Positions 28,294 through 38,089 are shown, counted from the stretch's first letter. The stretch: DNA of 64,000 bases from Paenibacillus assamensis DSM 18201 (GCF_000422445.1 NZ_KE383837.1:682001-746000); one strand, 5' to 3'. The notes: a model not told the origin generated them from the sequence alone. Translations and numbers: made by a program.

Positions 28294-29406
28294 TTATCCC
28301 CATTTATTATACCAGTTCTCTTTCATTAAAATGAAGAGCCGATTATTTTTTGATATCCTCATTCGTTTCGTGTAATACTCAGAAACAGACCCAATTAGTG
28401 ACTCTAACCATAACTTCGTCACATCATAAATAAAATTTCCACCGATGTTGCTATTAGTCAGTATCACCAAGCCCTCTTCGCATTTTGGAACCAGTATAAT
28501 GATAGAATTCCATCCCCTATTTAAACCTGTATAAAAAAACACTTTGTGATTATTGATTGATAACATTGAAAATCCTAAACTATGCGGGATGGATCTTTCT
28601 ACTCTTGTATATAATAATTTTGCATATTTGCTTTGTATAAAGTCTCTTTCATCGCTCCCCTCTTCACTCGACATCCTTAGATTGCACGCAGCAAATTTGC
28701 TCATATCTTCAACCGTAGAATAAAGTCCTGCCGCAGCTTTTTCAATATAAAGGTAATCAGGGAGAACTCTTCCGAGACTATCATAACATTTAGCTATTTG
28801 ATTCATCGGTCTTATTGGATGTTCAAACGAACTATTATTCATACCTAGCGGTTCGAATATATTTTTTTCCATAAATGAAGAAAAGCTCATATTACTAACT
28901 TCTTCGATTAGTAATTGAAGAAGAGAGTATCCACCACCGGAGTATGAAAAAACAGTTCCTGGCTCACGAATGACTTTCAGTCTCGTTTTCCTATTCATAC
29001 TTCCATTCATCGAATGTTCAATATGGTAAGGATTCCTTTGAACAGTTGTTCCTAGATATAATGGTGAGTTAAGACCTGAAGTATGACTTAGCAACTGTCT
29101 TATGGTTATTTTATTTGTATCATAAGGAGATGGTGGAAAGCTCCATCTATTTACGTAATGGGAAATAGCTTTATCTAAATCCACATCCCCCTGTTCTACT
29201 AGCTTCATAATACCTAGTGCAGTGACTGGCTTGGAAACTGAAGCTACCTGAAATTTCGTTTTTTCCGAAATGTAAATATCATCTTTTTTATTAGCCCATC
29301 CCGAACAATACATCTTTGGGTCACCCGATCTACTTACTATAGAAACTGCAACCCCAGGCACATGATATTTATCTTTCAAACTTATTATAGTCTGTTCAAA
29401 TGTCAT
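28294..29406 (-). CDS. S12-family serine hydrolase, candidate D-asparaginyl prodrug peptidase
   Basis: A class C beta-lactamase/D-peptidase fold of 370 residues with SVSK (Ser56, Lys59), the Tyr155-Ser-Gly motif in FSYSGGGYS, and no obvious defect in the catalytic core. In acyl-D-Asn prodrug pathways (ClbP, XcnG, ZmaM) an S12 peptidase removes the acyl-D-Asn leader after export, and the starter NRPS of this operon appears to build such a leader. However, those peptidases have a signal peptide and three C-terminal membrane helices, and this protein has neither: it starts MTFEQTIISLKDKY and ends in a charged tail. So it may work inside the cell, or do another acyl-transfer or hydrolysis step. 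Confidence 0.8.
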   Translation of the reverse strand: MTFEQTIISLKDKYHVPGVAVSIVSRSGDPKMYCSGWANKKDDIYISEKTKFQVASVSKPVTALGIMKLVEQGDVDLDKAISHYVNRWSFPPSPYDTNKITIRQLLSHTSGLNSPLYLGTTVQRNPYHIEHSMNGSMNRKTRLKVIREPGTVFSYSGGGYSLLQLLIEEVSNMSFSSFMEKNIFEPLGMNNSSFEHPIRPMNQIAKCYDSLGRVLPDYLYIEKAAAGLYSTVEDMSKFAACNLRMSSEEGSDERDFIQSKYAKLLYTRVERSIPHSLGFSMLSINNHKVFFYTGLNRGWNSIIILVPKCEEGLVILTNSNIGGNFIYDVTKLWLESLIGSVSEYYTKRMRISKNNRLFILMKENWYNKWG

Positions 29407-29693
29407 ACCCTTTCTTCCATAGACTCTTTTTCATCAGACTCGACTTTTTTTCGTTTTTCATCAATAAAGGTAATTAAATTATGCATCGTAGAAAATCTTT
29501 TAAAGTTTAAGTCTTCATCATCAAATTCAATATCATACTTAGCTTCAATGATTACAACCAGTTTTACAAATTCAAATGAATCTATCCCCAATTCCAATAG
29601 ACTTGATGATAATACAACACGACTGTAATCACGTTGTCCGTCTGTGATTTCGACCAACATATCTATCACATCAGATATTAGTTCATTGCTCAT
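29403..29693 (-). CDS. Acyl carrier protein
   Basis: A 96-residue free-standing ACP. The phosphopantetheine serine is in LELGIDSFEFVKLVV; the acidic helix and the following FKRFSTMHNLITFI are typical. CGGAGGGGAAATATC precedes the ATG at 29693, so I choose that start over the codon at 29714. It overlaps the peptidase start by four bases. A role in holding the acyl starter unit or the malonyl extender is plausible because the operon's only AT is degenerate. Confidence 0.88.
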   Translation of the reverse strand: MSNELISDVIDMLVEITDGQRDYSRVVLSSSLLELGIDSFEFVKLVVIIEAKYDIEFDDEDLNFKRFSTMHNLITFIDEKRKKVESDEKESMEERV

Positions 29694-29710
29694 GATATTT
29701 CCCCTCCGAT

Positions 29711-30403
29711 TCATATTTCCAACTGCTCTGAAACAAGTTTCATTACAGCTTCAGAATTCTCATAGATAAAAAAGTGATCCCCCTCTAGCATATGCAGTTT
29801 AAAAGGCCCTGTCGTATATTCTTGCCATTGTGATAAATGAGACTCTTTTACACCCACATCATCTATCCCGCCAAGTACGCGAATTGGACATTTTACAACC
29901 GTTGAACTAGGTTTATAGTCTGCTAATATTTTATAATCCATTTTCAATATAGGAAGAAATACTTTTTGCAGCTCTTGATTTACAAGCAGCTCTTCGGGGA
30001 TACTATCAAATTTGAATAAATGCTCTAAAATTTCCCTATCACTTTGATCGTGTAGTAACGGCTCATCTAATACAATATGAGGCGGGCATCTTCCCGATAA
30101 GAATAATATATCTGGTTGTTGCATTACCGATTGCTGTATCAAAACAGTTACCTCGTAAGCAAGCAAGGCCCCCATACTGTGTCCTAGAATTGCATATTTT
30201 TCTCCTCGTTCTACTGTTTGGCTAATCTTTCTATACATATCCTCTGCAGCGCTGGAAAAGTCCCCACATAAAGGTTCCGACATCCGAGCGCCTCGACCTG
30301 GTAACTCTAATGGTCGTATTGTAATACTGCTATCTATTTTCCTTTTCCATGGAGCAAATGATGAGGAATATCCTCCAAGATGAGGTATACAAAAAAGATT
30401 CAT
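29711..30403 (-). CDS. Type II thioesterase (GrsT/SrfAD family)
   Basis: A 230-residue alpha/beta hydrolase with the nucleophile in ILGHSMGALLAYE, opening CIPHLGGYSSSFAPWK, and the C-terminal catalytic His in LEGDHFFI. These editing enzymes remove wrong or stalled groups from carrier domains. It follows the starter NRPS directly. No type I thioesterase is fused to any module here, so this enzyme alone should not be assumed to release the product. Confidence 0.9.
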   Translation of the reverse strand: MNLFCIPHLGGYSSSFAPWKRKIDSSITIRPLELPGRGARMSEPLCGDFSSAAEDMYRKISQTVERGEKYAILGHSMGALLAYEVTVLIQQSVMQQPDILFLSGRCPPHIVLDEPLLHDQSDREILEHLFKFDSIPEELLVNQELQKVFLPILKMDYKILADYKPSSTVVKCPIRVLGGIDDVGVKESHLSQWQEYTTGPFKLHMLEGDHFFIYENSEAVMKLVSEQLEI

Positions 30404-30432
30404 ATAACAACAATCACCTAATTCTATGAAGT

Positions 30433-33400
30433 TTACTTAAATAATGAATCTATTTCTCTTTGTGAAACCTTGACTGTTTCAAAATCTGAAGGAGTAAATT
30501 GTACTTTCTTACTTGTAGTACAGTGGAGAATAACGTTCCGCAAATTATCCATATATTGATCAAAAAAACGATTCATCGTCTGCTTATTTAATTTGTTACT
30601 AAACCTCATTTCAACATGTAACTGACTATCAACAATGATTACATTAATATCGATTAAGGCAGTCACACCATTTTTCTCATCATAGTCCAAGCCTGTATCA
30701 CATTGATATAGGACAGATAAAGTATCAGAATACATCGAATAATCGATTTCTCCTAAGTAGTTAAAACGAATTGGGGGTTCCTCTGTCGACATCTCCAATG
30801 CGCCCATAAGATACTTATACACACCAAAACCGATCCCATTATGAGGCACATTTCGAATTTCTTCTTTAATTGATTTTATACAATCTCCTAAATCATTCCT
30901 GTTGAAACCCAACTTTATAGGATACATACTGGTAAACCAGCCTACAGTGCTATTAAATTCATACTCGTTGCTGTCACCGAGCTCTTCACGACCATGAGAT
31001 TCTATTTCAACGATCACTTTTTCATTACTTATTGTTTCATCCACAGTCAGTTTCAAAGAGGACAATAATAAATCAATGGATTTCGTATTATAGGCTCGAT
31101 TTGCATCTTTTAGGAAAAGTAACGTTTCATGTTGTGATAAATTTGCGGATATCAATTCACTTGACTCAATGAGGGATTCATTATTAGGATAGTCTACATG
31201 TAAGAACGGCGTAGCAGCGTTAAGCTCCTGCCAATACGCTAGTTCTTTTTCATTGTCCATTTTGATAAATTCATTTAATGTTTCAGACCATTTCTGATAG
31301 GAATGTGATTTTGTTAATAATGTTAGCTGCTCACCATTACTTGCCTGCTTCATCAACAGATAGATGTCATCTATTAGTATTCTCCATGAAACACCATCAA
31401 CAGAAAGATGATGAGCAGTCAGTAACAATCTCTTATCTTCTGGAGATAATATAAAAAGACAAGCACGCAGCAATACATCATTTTCAATATTGAAACTTTT
31501 CTTTAATTGGGTGCCTAATTCCTTTATCTTCTCAAGTTGCTCCATATACGAAAAATCTGATAGATCAAATACTTTAATGCTAAAGTCATTATTTAGCAAG
31601 TCATTATTATAACGCATACTTCCCGTTTTTAAATTCAAGTTGATTCTAAATGAATCATGATGTATGACGAGTTGCTTCATAATTTTTCCAAGGTTATTAA
31701 TATCCAAATCTACTTTTAAACCTAGCAAAATACTTTGATTGTAGTGATTAATATTGGCAAGATTAAGGGAAAGGAACCACGAAACAATTGGAGTATAGTT
31801 AATTTCTCCTTCACAAAGAATCGGCGCGCTCTTAAATCGTTCTATTTTCTCTACATGCCTCGCCATCTCTTCAATAATAGGAAACGATAAAATATCTCCA
31901 ACTTTGAGTTTGTATCCCTCTTGAAACAATTTTGAAGCAATTTGTATAGCCTTGATTGAGTCTCCTCCAAGTTGATAAAAATTCATCTGAGGGCTTACTT
32001 CAGTCACATTCAATATCCGCATAATTGCGTCAATAAGAATCATTTCCTGCTCTGATCGATAAGACCGTGATTCTTCACTACTAACCTTAAATTCAGGCTC
32101 AGGTAATAGATTTTTATTTAACTTTCCACTAGCAGTGAGCGGAATGCTATCTATCACGGTAAAATATCGCGGAATCATATAGCTCGGTAAAAATGATTCA
32201 AGATAGCGTGTTAGTTCACTATCCGAGACATCATTTTTTCTTACAATATATGCACAGAGATAACCGCTGTCTTTACTTTTATAATCTACGACTACAGCGT
32301 CTTGAATAGATTCATGATTCAAGAGACAACTTTCGATCTCACCTAATTCAATCCGATAGCCATTAATTTTAACCTGCTGGCCAATGCGCCCAATATATTC
32401 TATCGTTCCGTCTTCCATAAATTTCGCTAAATCTCCAGTAGCATACATTCTCTTCCCTTTAATAAATGGGTTATCAATAAACTTTGAGTTTGTAAGCTCC
32501 TCATTATTAAGATATCCTCTAGCCACTCCATCCCCGGAGATGTAGATCTCACCAACTATAAATTTCGGGACAGGCTTCAGATTGTTGTCTAAAATATAAA
32601 TTTGTACATTCGCTGCAGGTACACCAATCGGAACTGAAATTCTGTTATCTGTGTTGTAATTATATTGATGTATCATGCAGCCAACTGTTGTTTCCGTCGG
32701 ACCGTATTCGTTATATATTTCTATTTTCCCATCAAAATTGTCATGAATCGTCCTTGTTAAACCAACTTTAAGATCTTCTCCACCCACGATGAAACGCTTA
32801 ATATTAGAGTTGTTACAGTTCATTTCCTTAATCAGGGACAAATGTGCTGGAGTAATCTTCACAATATTCACGATATTTTCTTTTATAATACGGTAAATCA
32901 CATAGTCCTTATCATCTTCATCGCTGTATACAACTATACTCCCTCCACTAATTAGAGGGGTGAAAATAGAAGTAACCGTTAAGTCAGAAGCTAGTGACGA
33001 ATATAGTGGAAACACATTATGTTCATCATCTACATACATCAATTTCGCCCACCAGATGTAATTAAGCAAACTACGATGCTCAATCATTGTTCCTTTTGGT
33101 TTTCCAGTTGAGCCAGAAGTATAAATAACATATACCAAATGACTCCAATTGCTAGAAACGTTAAGATTATCAGCTCTACCCGTATACAACCTGGAATCAG
33201 ACAGATCAATCGTTTCTAGACCATAATCCAATAACCCATCGATTGAATACATAAGCAGTAATTTAGCGCCTGAATCCTGTAACATATATTTAATTCTATC
33301 TTTTGGGAAACTAGGATCGATCGGTAAATACGATCCTCCTGCTTTAAGTATAGCGAGAATACCAATTACCGTTTCAATGGAATGAACCGTTAATAAGCCA

Positions 33401-34929
33401 ACAATCTCTTCTGTTCCTATGCCTTTATTAACAAGTACTCTTGCAAGCTGATTAGCTTGTTCATTTAGCTCCCTATACGTCAAAACCCTATGATTATGTC
33501 TTATTGCAATATTTTCAGGAGTCCTCGATACCTGTTCTTCAAACAAATCAATAATCGTCATATGTAATGGATAATCGCCATTAGAACTGTTGAAGCTGTA
33601 CACTAAATTCTCCATCTCTAGGCTGGACAACAACATCAATTGTTCTATCGATTTAGTAGGATGATTTACAATTTGTTCGTTCAGGTTTATTAAACTCTCG
33701 TATATTCCATCTACTTCATGCTCGGTATAGCTATCGATTTTGTAGTCGAAACATAATGTGAGCTCTCCTGTCTCGGACCAATCCTTAATAATCAATTGCA
33801 GCGGATAAAATTGATTACCATTATAAAATTCGATGTTTTCAACAGGAAATCCATTTATTTTAGTATTAAGCTGCGTATTATAATAATTAACGCATACATG
33901 AAACAAACCTGTTTGAAACTTTTCCTTAAGCTTTAAGTCTTGTATTAATAAATCATAGGGGTATCTTTGGTGAAAATAACATTGTGTCAATTCTCTACTG
34001 ATTTCATTAATGGTATCTATAATGGAGTTGCTAGATTTGATTGAATACCTTAAAGGCATCGTTGACGTAAACATACCAAATATACTTCTTTCTATTCTGC
34101 CGGATCGATTTAGTACCGGAGTCCCTATTACTACATCATTTAATTGAGTGGATTTATGAATATACAGCATGTAAAGGCTAACGAAAAAAGTATTCATCGA
34201 ACACTTATAATCTTTCAAGAAACTTCTTATGCTTGTAGATACATCTACATTTAATACGTATTCTTTTCGTTTACCTACAACTGTATTATTTTCATTTATA
34301 AATTCAGGGAGATTTTCAAACTTGTTGTTCCAATATATTTTATTCTTCTTGAATCTCTCAGAATTAAAGTACCCTTCTTCTAGTTCAATGTAGTCTACAT
34401 ACGATCGATTAGACCTCTCGTCTAAGGCAATCCCCATGATTAATGCTTCGTAAGATTTACTGATATGTTCCGTCAATATATTGATGGACCAACCATCAGC
34501 TATTAAATGATTAAACTTTATAAAATATCCACAGTGATCCTGAGATATTTTATAAATAGCAAAGTAATACAACGGTTTGTTTTCTATTTCAAAAGGTTTC
34601 GTTTTTTCTTCATCCAACCAATTGTAGAAAGCTATATTAGGATCTACAAGTTGACTGAAATCAAAAAAATCAATCTTGGAAGGTGTGGAATCGGCTATAT
34701 ATTGCTTTATTTCTCCGCCTGTTTCAGTGAGTTGAAGGCGGATGCCATCATTATCTTTAATGAAGGTTTTTATCGCCTTTTCCAAGTATTCAACTTCTAT
34801 AGAACCCTTAATATTAACTGTCCCGCCAATATTATTGATCGAGGTATTCGGATAAATCTTTTCAATATACCAGATTCTTTTTTGCGCATGAGTCAGAGAA
34901 TATGTGAATTCATTATTTTCTATATTCAT
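30433..34929 (-). CDS. Starter NRPS module: C - A(Asn-type) - PCP - E
   Basis: The N-terminal C domain, with no module before it, acts as an acyl-loading starter C. Its core is NHLIADGW: the first His of HHxxxDG is Asn, but the catalytic second His is kept. The A domain has YTSGSTGKPKG and EYGPTETTVG; the nine pocket residues D-L-T-K-I-G-E-V-G match the established asparagine code. PCP: QLGGDSIKAIQ. E domain: HHLSVDGVSWRIL, IESHGRE, STVGWFTSMYP, all intact. Expected product: N-acyl-D-Asn. The track-like start at 34998 has no RBS; AAGGGGATAGTTGGG precedes the ATG at 34929, just before ENNEFTYSLTHAQKR, so I take that start (1498 residues). First gene of the operon. Confidence 0.9.
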   Translation of the reverse strand: MNIENNEFTYSLTHAQKRIWYIEKIYPNTSINNIGGTVNIKGSIEVEYLEKAIKTFIKDNDGIRLQLTETGGEIKQYIADSTPSKIDFFDFSQLVDPNIAFYNWLDEEKTKPFEIENKPLYYFAIYKISQDHCGYFIKFNHLIADGWSINILTEHISKSYEALIMGIALDERSNRSYVDYIELEEGYFNSERFKKNKIYWNNKFENLPEFINENNTVVGKRKEYVLNVDVSTSIRSFLKDYKCSMNTFFVSLYMLYIHKSTQLNDVVIGTPVLNRSGRIERSIFGMFTSTMPLRYSIKSSNSIIDTINEISRELTQCYFHQRYPYDLLIQDLKLKEKFQTGLFHVCVNYYNTQLNTKINGFPVENIEFYNGNQFYPLQLIIKDWSETGELTLCFDYKIDSYTEHEVDGIYESLINLNEQIVNHPTKSIEQLMLLSSLEMENLVYSFNSSNGDYPLHMTIIDLFEEQVSRTPENIAIRHNHRVLTYRELNEQANQLARVLVNKGIGTEEIVGLLTVHSIETVIGILAILKAGGSYLPIDPSFPKDRIKYMLQDSGAKLLLMYSIDGLLDYGLETIDLSDSRLYTGRADNLNVSSNWSHLVYVIYTSGSTGKPKGTMIEHRSLLNYIWWAKLMYVDDEHNVFPLYSSLASDLTVTSIFTPLISGGSIVVYSDEDDKDYVIYRIIKENIVNIVKITPAHLSLIKEMNCNNSNIKRFIVGGEDLKVGLTRTIHDNFDGKIEIYNEYGPTETTVGCMIHQYNYNTDNRISVPIGVPAANVQIYILDNNLKPVPKFIVGEIYISGDGVARGYLNNEELTNSKFIDNPFIKGKRMYATGDLAKFMEDGTIEYIGRIGQQVKINGYRIELGEIESCLLNHESIQDAVVVDYKSKDSGYLCAYIVRKNDVSDSELTRYLESFLPSYMIPRYFTVIDSIPLTASGKLNKNLLPEPEFKVSSEESRSYRSEQEMILIDAIMRILNVTEVSPQMNFYQLGGDSIKAIQIASKLFQEGYKLKVGDILSFPIIEEMARHVEKIERFKSAPILCEGEINYTPIVSWFLSLNLANINHYNQSILLGLKVDLDINNLGKIMKQLVIHHDSFRINLNLKTGSMRYNNDLLNNDFSIKVFDLSDFSYMEQLEKIKELGTQLKKSFNIENDVLLRACLFILSPEDKRLLLTAHHLSVDGVSWRILIDDIYLLMKQASNGEQLTLLTKSHSYQKWSETLNEFIKMDNEKELAYWQELNAATPFLHVDYPNNESLIESSELISANLSQHETLLFLKDANRAYNTKSIDLLLSSLKLTVDETISNEKVIVEIESHGREELGDSNEYEFNSTVGWFTSMYPIKLGFNRNDLGDCIKSIKEEIRNVPHNGIGFGVYKYLMGALEMSTEEPPIRFNYLGEIDYSMYSDTLSVLYQCDTGLDYDEKNGVTALIDINVIIVDSQLHVEMRFSNKLNKQTMNRFFDQYMDNLRNVILHCTTSKKVQFTPSDFETVKVSQREIDSLFK

Positions 34930-35082
34930 CCCAACTATCCCCTTACATAATTCCATAGCTTTAGAATACATGGTTGGATTTTCAGAAAAAACAATCATAC
35001 TTCAGTAGAAAATGAACTTATTGCCTTATCGAAGAAAATTCAATAGCTCAACCTTACGGCAAGTACAGCTGCAAATAGATCG

Positions 35083-35173
35083 ATAGTAAGTGCCATTAAC
35101 GAAAACGTAACAAATTGGTACCGGCAAACTGTGCCGTCCACCATAACGATAACGATATAATGACACTTACTAT
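35083..35173. repeat. Imperfect 16-bp inverted repeat flanking a 59-bp core upstream of the NRPS operon
   Basis: ATAGTAAGTGCCATTA (35083-35098) and TAATGACACTTACTAT (35158-35173) are inverted repeats with one mismatch. The core has its own CGGCA/TGCCG hairpin. It lies in the 270-base gap that should hold the operon promoter; it could be a regulator site, a recombination site, or a miniature mobile element. Confidence 0.6.
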
Positions 35174-35268
35174 TGAAATGTGTATCTAAAAATAAATAGG
35201 ACAAGAGAAGAGGCCATTCCTTTTGCCTCTATATCAAGAGTCACTAAATGTCATGGACTGAATAAAGT

Positions 35269-36723
35269 TTAGACCGTTTCAAATTGTTTTACAGCACTAT
35301 AATACTTATATAGGATTTTCATAATACTACGATTATTGGTAGATGCAACAAGTAAGTCTGCAGGCGGCGTATATACGGGATCAAGATTTTTGGCAAAGTT
35401 CTCGTATTCAGTAAAGAAGTTGTGCTCGATATGGTGATGCCATCCAGAAGGAATACGCCAATCACTTTCATATCCAGTAGCTAGCATATGTTCCACAGCT
35501 TCCTGTATAACTTCTTCACGAGTGAGCGGTTGGATAGGGGAACGAACTGGCTTAAACATCTCTAAATCAGAATCGGCTGCCTCACCGCAGATAAGTTTAG
35601 CCATTTCTCGAGATAAATACGGGGAGAGAGTCAACCCATCTCGATAAGTCCCTGTCATAATCCATAGACCATTTAGATCGGTTTCACCCAAAAGAGGAAA
35701 TCCATCTAGTGAAACAGGTCTATTTCCTACTTGGAGCTTTGTTATTCGACCATTAGTAGCTAAGTCCTTGCGCAACTGGCGGTGTGCACATTCTAAGAGG
35801 AATATAACGTCATCTATTAAAGGTGTGTCTACTGCCTTAGGAGAAATAACATTAGTTGCTCCAATGTACACCTCTCCCTCACTGCGCGGGAGAACATGCA
35901 AACCACATGCAAATGCTCTATTTGGAGTTCTAATAACATTATTTAAAGTTGGCATTCCCTCTGTACTTACTAATGCAGAAACACCATAACCACTAACCAA
36001 TCGTGGGATACGTTCAGCAACATCAGGAACAGTATCTAGCAAATCCTGAGATTTGACACCCGCAGCTAAAACAATTTTATTGCTAATAATTCTTTCCCCA
36101 GACTGAAGCACTAATGCATGAACTCTACCAGCATTAGAATCTATTTTAACACCAGATTCCGCGATTAACGTACCACCAAGAGAGATAAAAGCACTCTCTA
36201 ATTTTTGTAATAATTTAAGCGAGTTTACGGCATGCTCTTTTGGTATATACATAGCTTTTGTAGGACGTGAGAGTGAATCTGCTTTTAGCCACTTCACCTC
36301 TGAAGGATCCATATCTTCAAACGGCTCATTATATTCAACCAATGAATGTCTTATTGCTTCAAAGTTAGCATCATCTAAATTGGAATAACCTACTGTATTG
36401 TTAATAACAATCGTACCATCTGCCACACGCAGATCATCATCAACGCCTGAAATATCATTCAGCTCATGTAGCCACTCATCCCATAAAGCTGTTGCTCGTA
36501 CCGCAAGTTCATGTTTAAGGCGACCAGGTTGACTTTTCAAAAGCGTACTTGTTACTTCACCAAAACACCCCAACATCGCACCTGCAGCTGTCGATGCTGC
36601 CCATGGTTTATGAGATTCGCCTACTAATGCTACCCGTAATTTTCTTTTAAGTAATGTAAGCGCTAAAGATAATCCTAACGCTCCATTTCCAACAATAACA
36701 ACATCATAGCTATTAGTTTTCAT
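35269..36723 (-). CDS. DAO-family FAD-dependent oxidoreductase (ThiO/glycine oxidase-like)
   Basis: A 484-residue flavoprotein with the dinucleotide motif VVIVGNGALGLSLALTLLKRK and, near the C-terminus, GLWIMTGTYRDGLTLSPYLSREMA, the second FAD-binding element of the D-amino acid oxidase family. The family oxidises amines of amino acids. About 100 residues beyond the usual ThiO length form a C-terminal extension of unknown role (HHIEHNFFTEYENFAKN). It is on the same strand as the NRPS operon but separated from it by 340 bases with an inverted repeat, so membership of the pathway is uncertain. Confidence 0.8.
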   Translation of the reverse strand: MKTNSYDVVIVGNGALGLSLALTLLKRKLRVALVGESHKPWAASTAAGAMLGCFGEVTSTLLKSQPGRLKHELAVRATALWDEWLHELNDISGVDDDLRVADGTIVINNTVGYSNLDDANFEAIRHSLVEYNEPFEDMDPSEVKWLKADSLSRPTKAMYIPKEHAVNSLKLLQKLESAFISLGGTLIAESGVKIDSNAGRVHALVLQSGERIISNKIVLAAGVKSQDLLDTVPDVAERIPRLVSGYGVSALVSTEGMPTLNNVIRTPNRAFACGLHVLPRSEGEVYIGATNVISPKAVDTPLIDDVIFLLECAHRQLRKDLATNGRITKLQVGNRPVSLDGFPLLGETDLNGLWIMTGTYRDGLTLSPYLSREMAKLICGEAADSDLEMFKPVRSPIQPLTREEVIQEAVEHMLATGYESDWRIPSGWHHHIEHNFFTEYENFAKNLDPVYTPPADLLVASTNNRSIMKILYKYYSAVKQFETV

Positions 36724-36884
36724 GTATGAATAGCGCCTCTTTCCTTATTCTATAGTTTCTTACCAATAAATCACTTCATTCATTTTTTCATTATCACTAT
36801 AAGATATTCTTTTTTCAATATAAACTGTATTATCAGATATATTCAGTATTAATAGATAGTTTATGCAATTTATTAATTGACTAG

Positions 36885-37022
36885 TTTCCGCATGAAGAAG
36901 CACTGGAAAAGTTCTTAATAGCACAGTTCGAAGGCTACAACCAACGATTTGCTACTCGCTGTCACCTTGGCTTTTATCAAGCACGTACCGAACTTCAAGC
37001 TATGTTCATGACCAAGGACTAA
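36885..37022 (+). pseudogene. Transposase C-terminal remnant, IS256/mutator type
   Basis: A 45-codon fragment starting right after an in-frame stop, containing RFATRCHLGFYQARTELQAM. The GFxQARxELxxMF ending is like the tail of mutator-family transposases. About 30 bases after its stop lies TTTACACAAAAATCTTGACG, which looks like an IS256-type end. The rest of the element is gone. Confidence 0.55.
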
Positions 37023-37053
37023 CGCAATCTTCTACAAGGGAAGGTTATTTTCA

Positions 37054-37079
37054 TTTACACAAAAATCTTGACGCTACCC
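37054..37079. mobile_element. Putative IS256-family terminal sequence remnant
   Basis: TTTACACAAAAATCTTGACG followed by CTACCC resembles the right end of Firmicutes IS256 elements. No partner end was seen on the other side. Between here and 37536 I see only AT-rich sequence with a small TAATGAC/GTCATTA palindrome at 37372-37389. Confidence 0.4.
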
Positions 37080-37536
37080 AAAGTGTAGGTCACAACTTAA
37101 ATTAAAAAAAACATATTTACAAAACTAAAAATGTGTGTAATCATACTGTACATGTCCAATTAATTCAAGAATTTGTAAATCAAAAAGGACTTTTATCACA
37201 CTTCCTCAACACGAGCTACGTAATCTGAGTCATACATCGAATTGAACTTGCTTATACTACACAATCAAATGTTACTTTTTCTTCCAAACCTTATTTAAAA
37301 TATCCCAACAAGGGATTCCTTAACCACCCCCTATACAACAAACCAAGTGACTAACAGCAGCATGATCAAGTAATGACCAATGTCATTAGAGGGCGAATTT
37401 GATAGCAATGCTTATCAAAATGTAATTGGGATTTGCAAAACATCTATTGACCATCGTTCTAGTTATGTTCACTTCTTCTAAGAATCATTGTGCTCTTAAT
37501 AAATCATAGTAGAATATGAGAATAGGAGATTTTGTT

Positions 37537-38088
37537 GTGGATTATTATAAAATTAACTTAAATTCTTATTACAATAATAACGCTTTTACATATGAAGAAT
37601 CGTCTTCGAAAGGTGATCTGACAAGTTTTGGTTCATCTTATCCAGCTGAATATTTACCAAACGAGCATGAAATAACAGTTAACGGAATCCCGTTTATATT
37701 CCCCACAAAAGAAAATAAGTTTAACAACATAGAATTAGAAAACCAATCCATTATAGTTCCTGATGATAGTTACTCTACAATTTATATATTGGGCTCCTCA
37801 GAAAATGGCTCTTACAAAGAATACATGGAACTACGTCAAAATAATGACCTAAAAAGTCGCAATATTTTCGCTCTAACAGACTGGATATCAAATTATCCAA
37901 TGTTTATGGAACAAGTGGCCTTTGAATGTGGTTATGTTCACACTAAAGATAGTTCCATCCATTCACTGAAACCTAAAATATGGATTCAAACTTTACATCT
38001 AGATCCTGCAACTGAGTTTAATACGATCCGCTTGCCTGATAATCCGTGCATTCATATATTTTCATTAACTCTACAAAAGGTGGGTTAA
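37537..38088 (+). CDS. Jelly-roll-like protein of unknown function, 184 residues
   Basis: The GTG at 37537 has AGGAGATTTTGTT before it; the ATG at 37516 has none. The predicted protein is beta-rich, with VNGIPFIFPTKENKFNNIEL, ENQSIIVPDDSYSTIYILGS and a later LTDWISN. This pattern recalls beta-sandwich domains attached to glycoside hydrolases (galactose-binding or NPCBM type), but I do not recognise a named family and no catalytic motif is seen. No signal peptide. It is followed after one base by the BtrH-like gene, so the two are co-translated. A helper, substrate-binding or scaffold role is possible. Confidence 0.65.
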   Translation: MDYYKINLNSYYNNNAFTYEESSSKGDLTSFGSSYPAEYLPNEHEITVNGIPFIFPTKENKFNNIELENQSIIVPDDSYSTIYILGSSENGSYKEYMELRQNNDLKSRNIFALTDWISNYPMFMEQVAFECGYVHTKDSSIHSLKPKIWIQTLHLDPATEFNTIRLPDNPCIHIFSLTLQKVG

Positions 38089-38089
38089 T

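Noticed and set aside
30433-34929. Inactive starter C domain because HHxxxDG is NHxxxDG
   Set aside because: The second, catalytic His and the DG are kept, and first-His changes are tolerated in many C domains.
34507-34950. 147-codon plus-strand ORF opposite the starter C domain
   Set aside because: Antisense to NRPS motifs; Phe/Tyr-rich composition comes from complementary AT-rich codons.
35110-35150. Possible T-box (GGTACCGGC near a hairpin)
   Set aside because: Lacks the full T-box sequence, a specifier stem and terminator/antiterminator pair in the right order.
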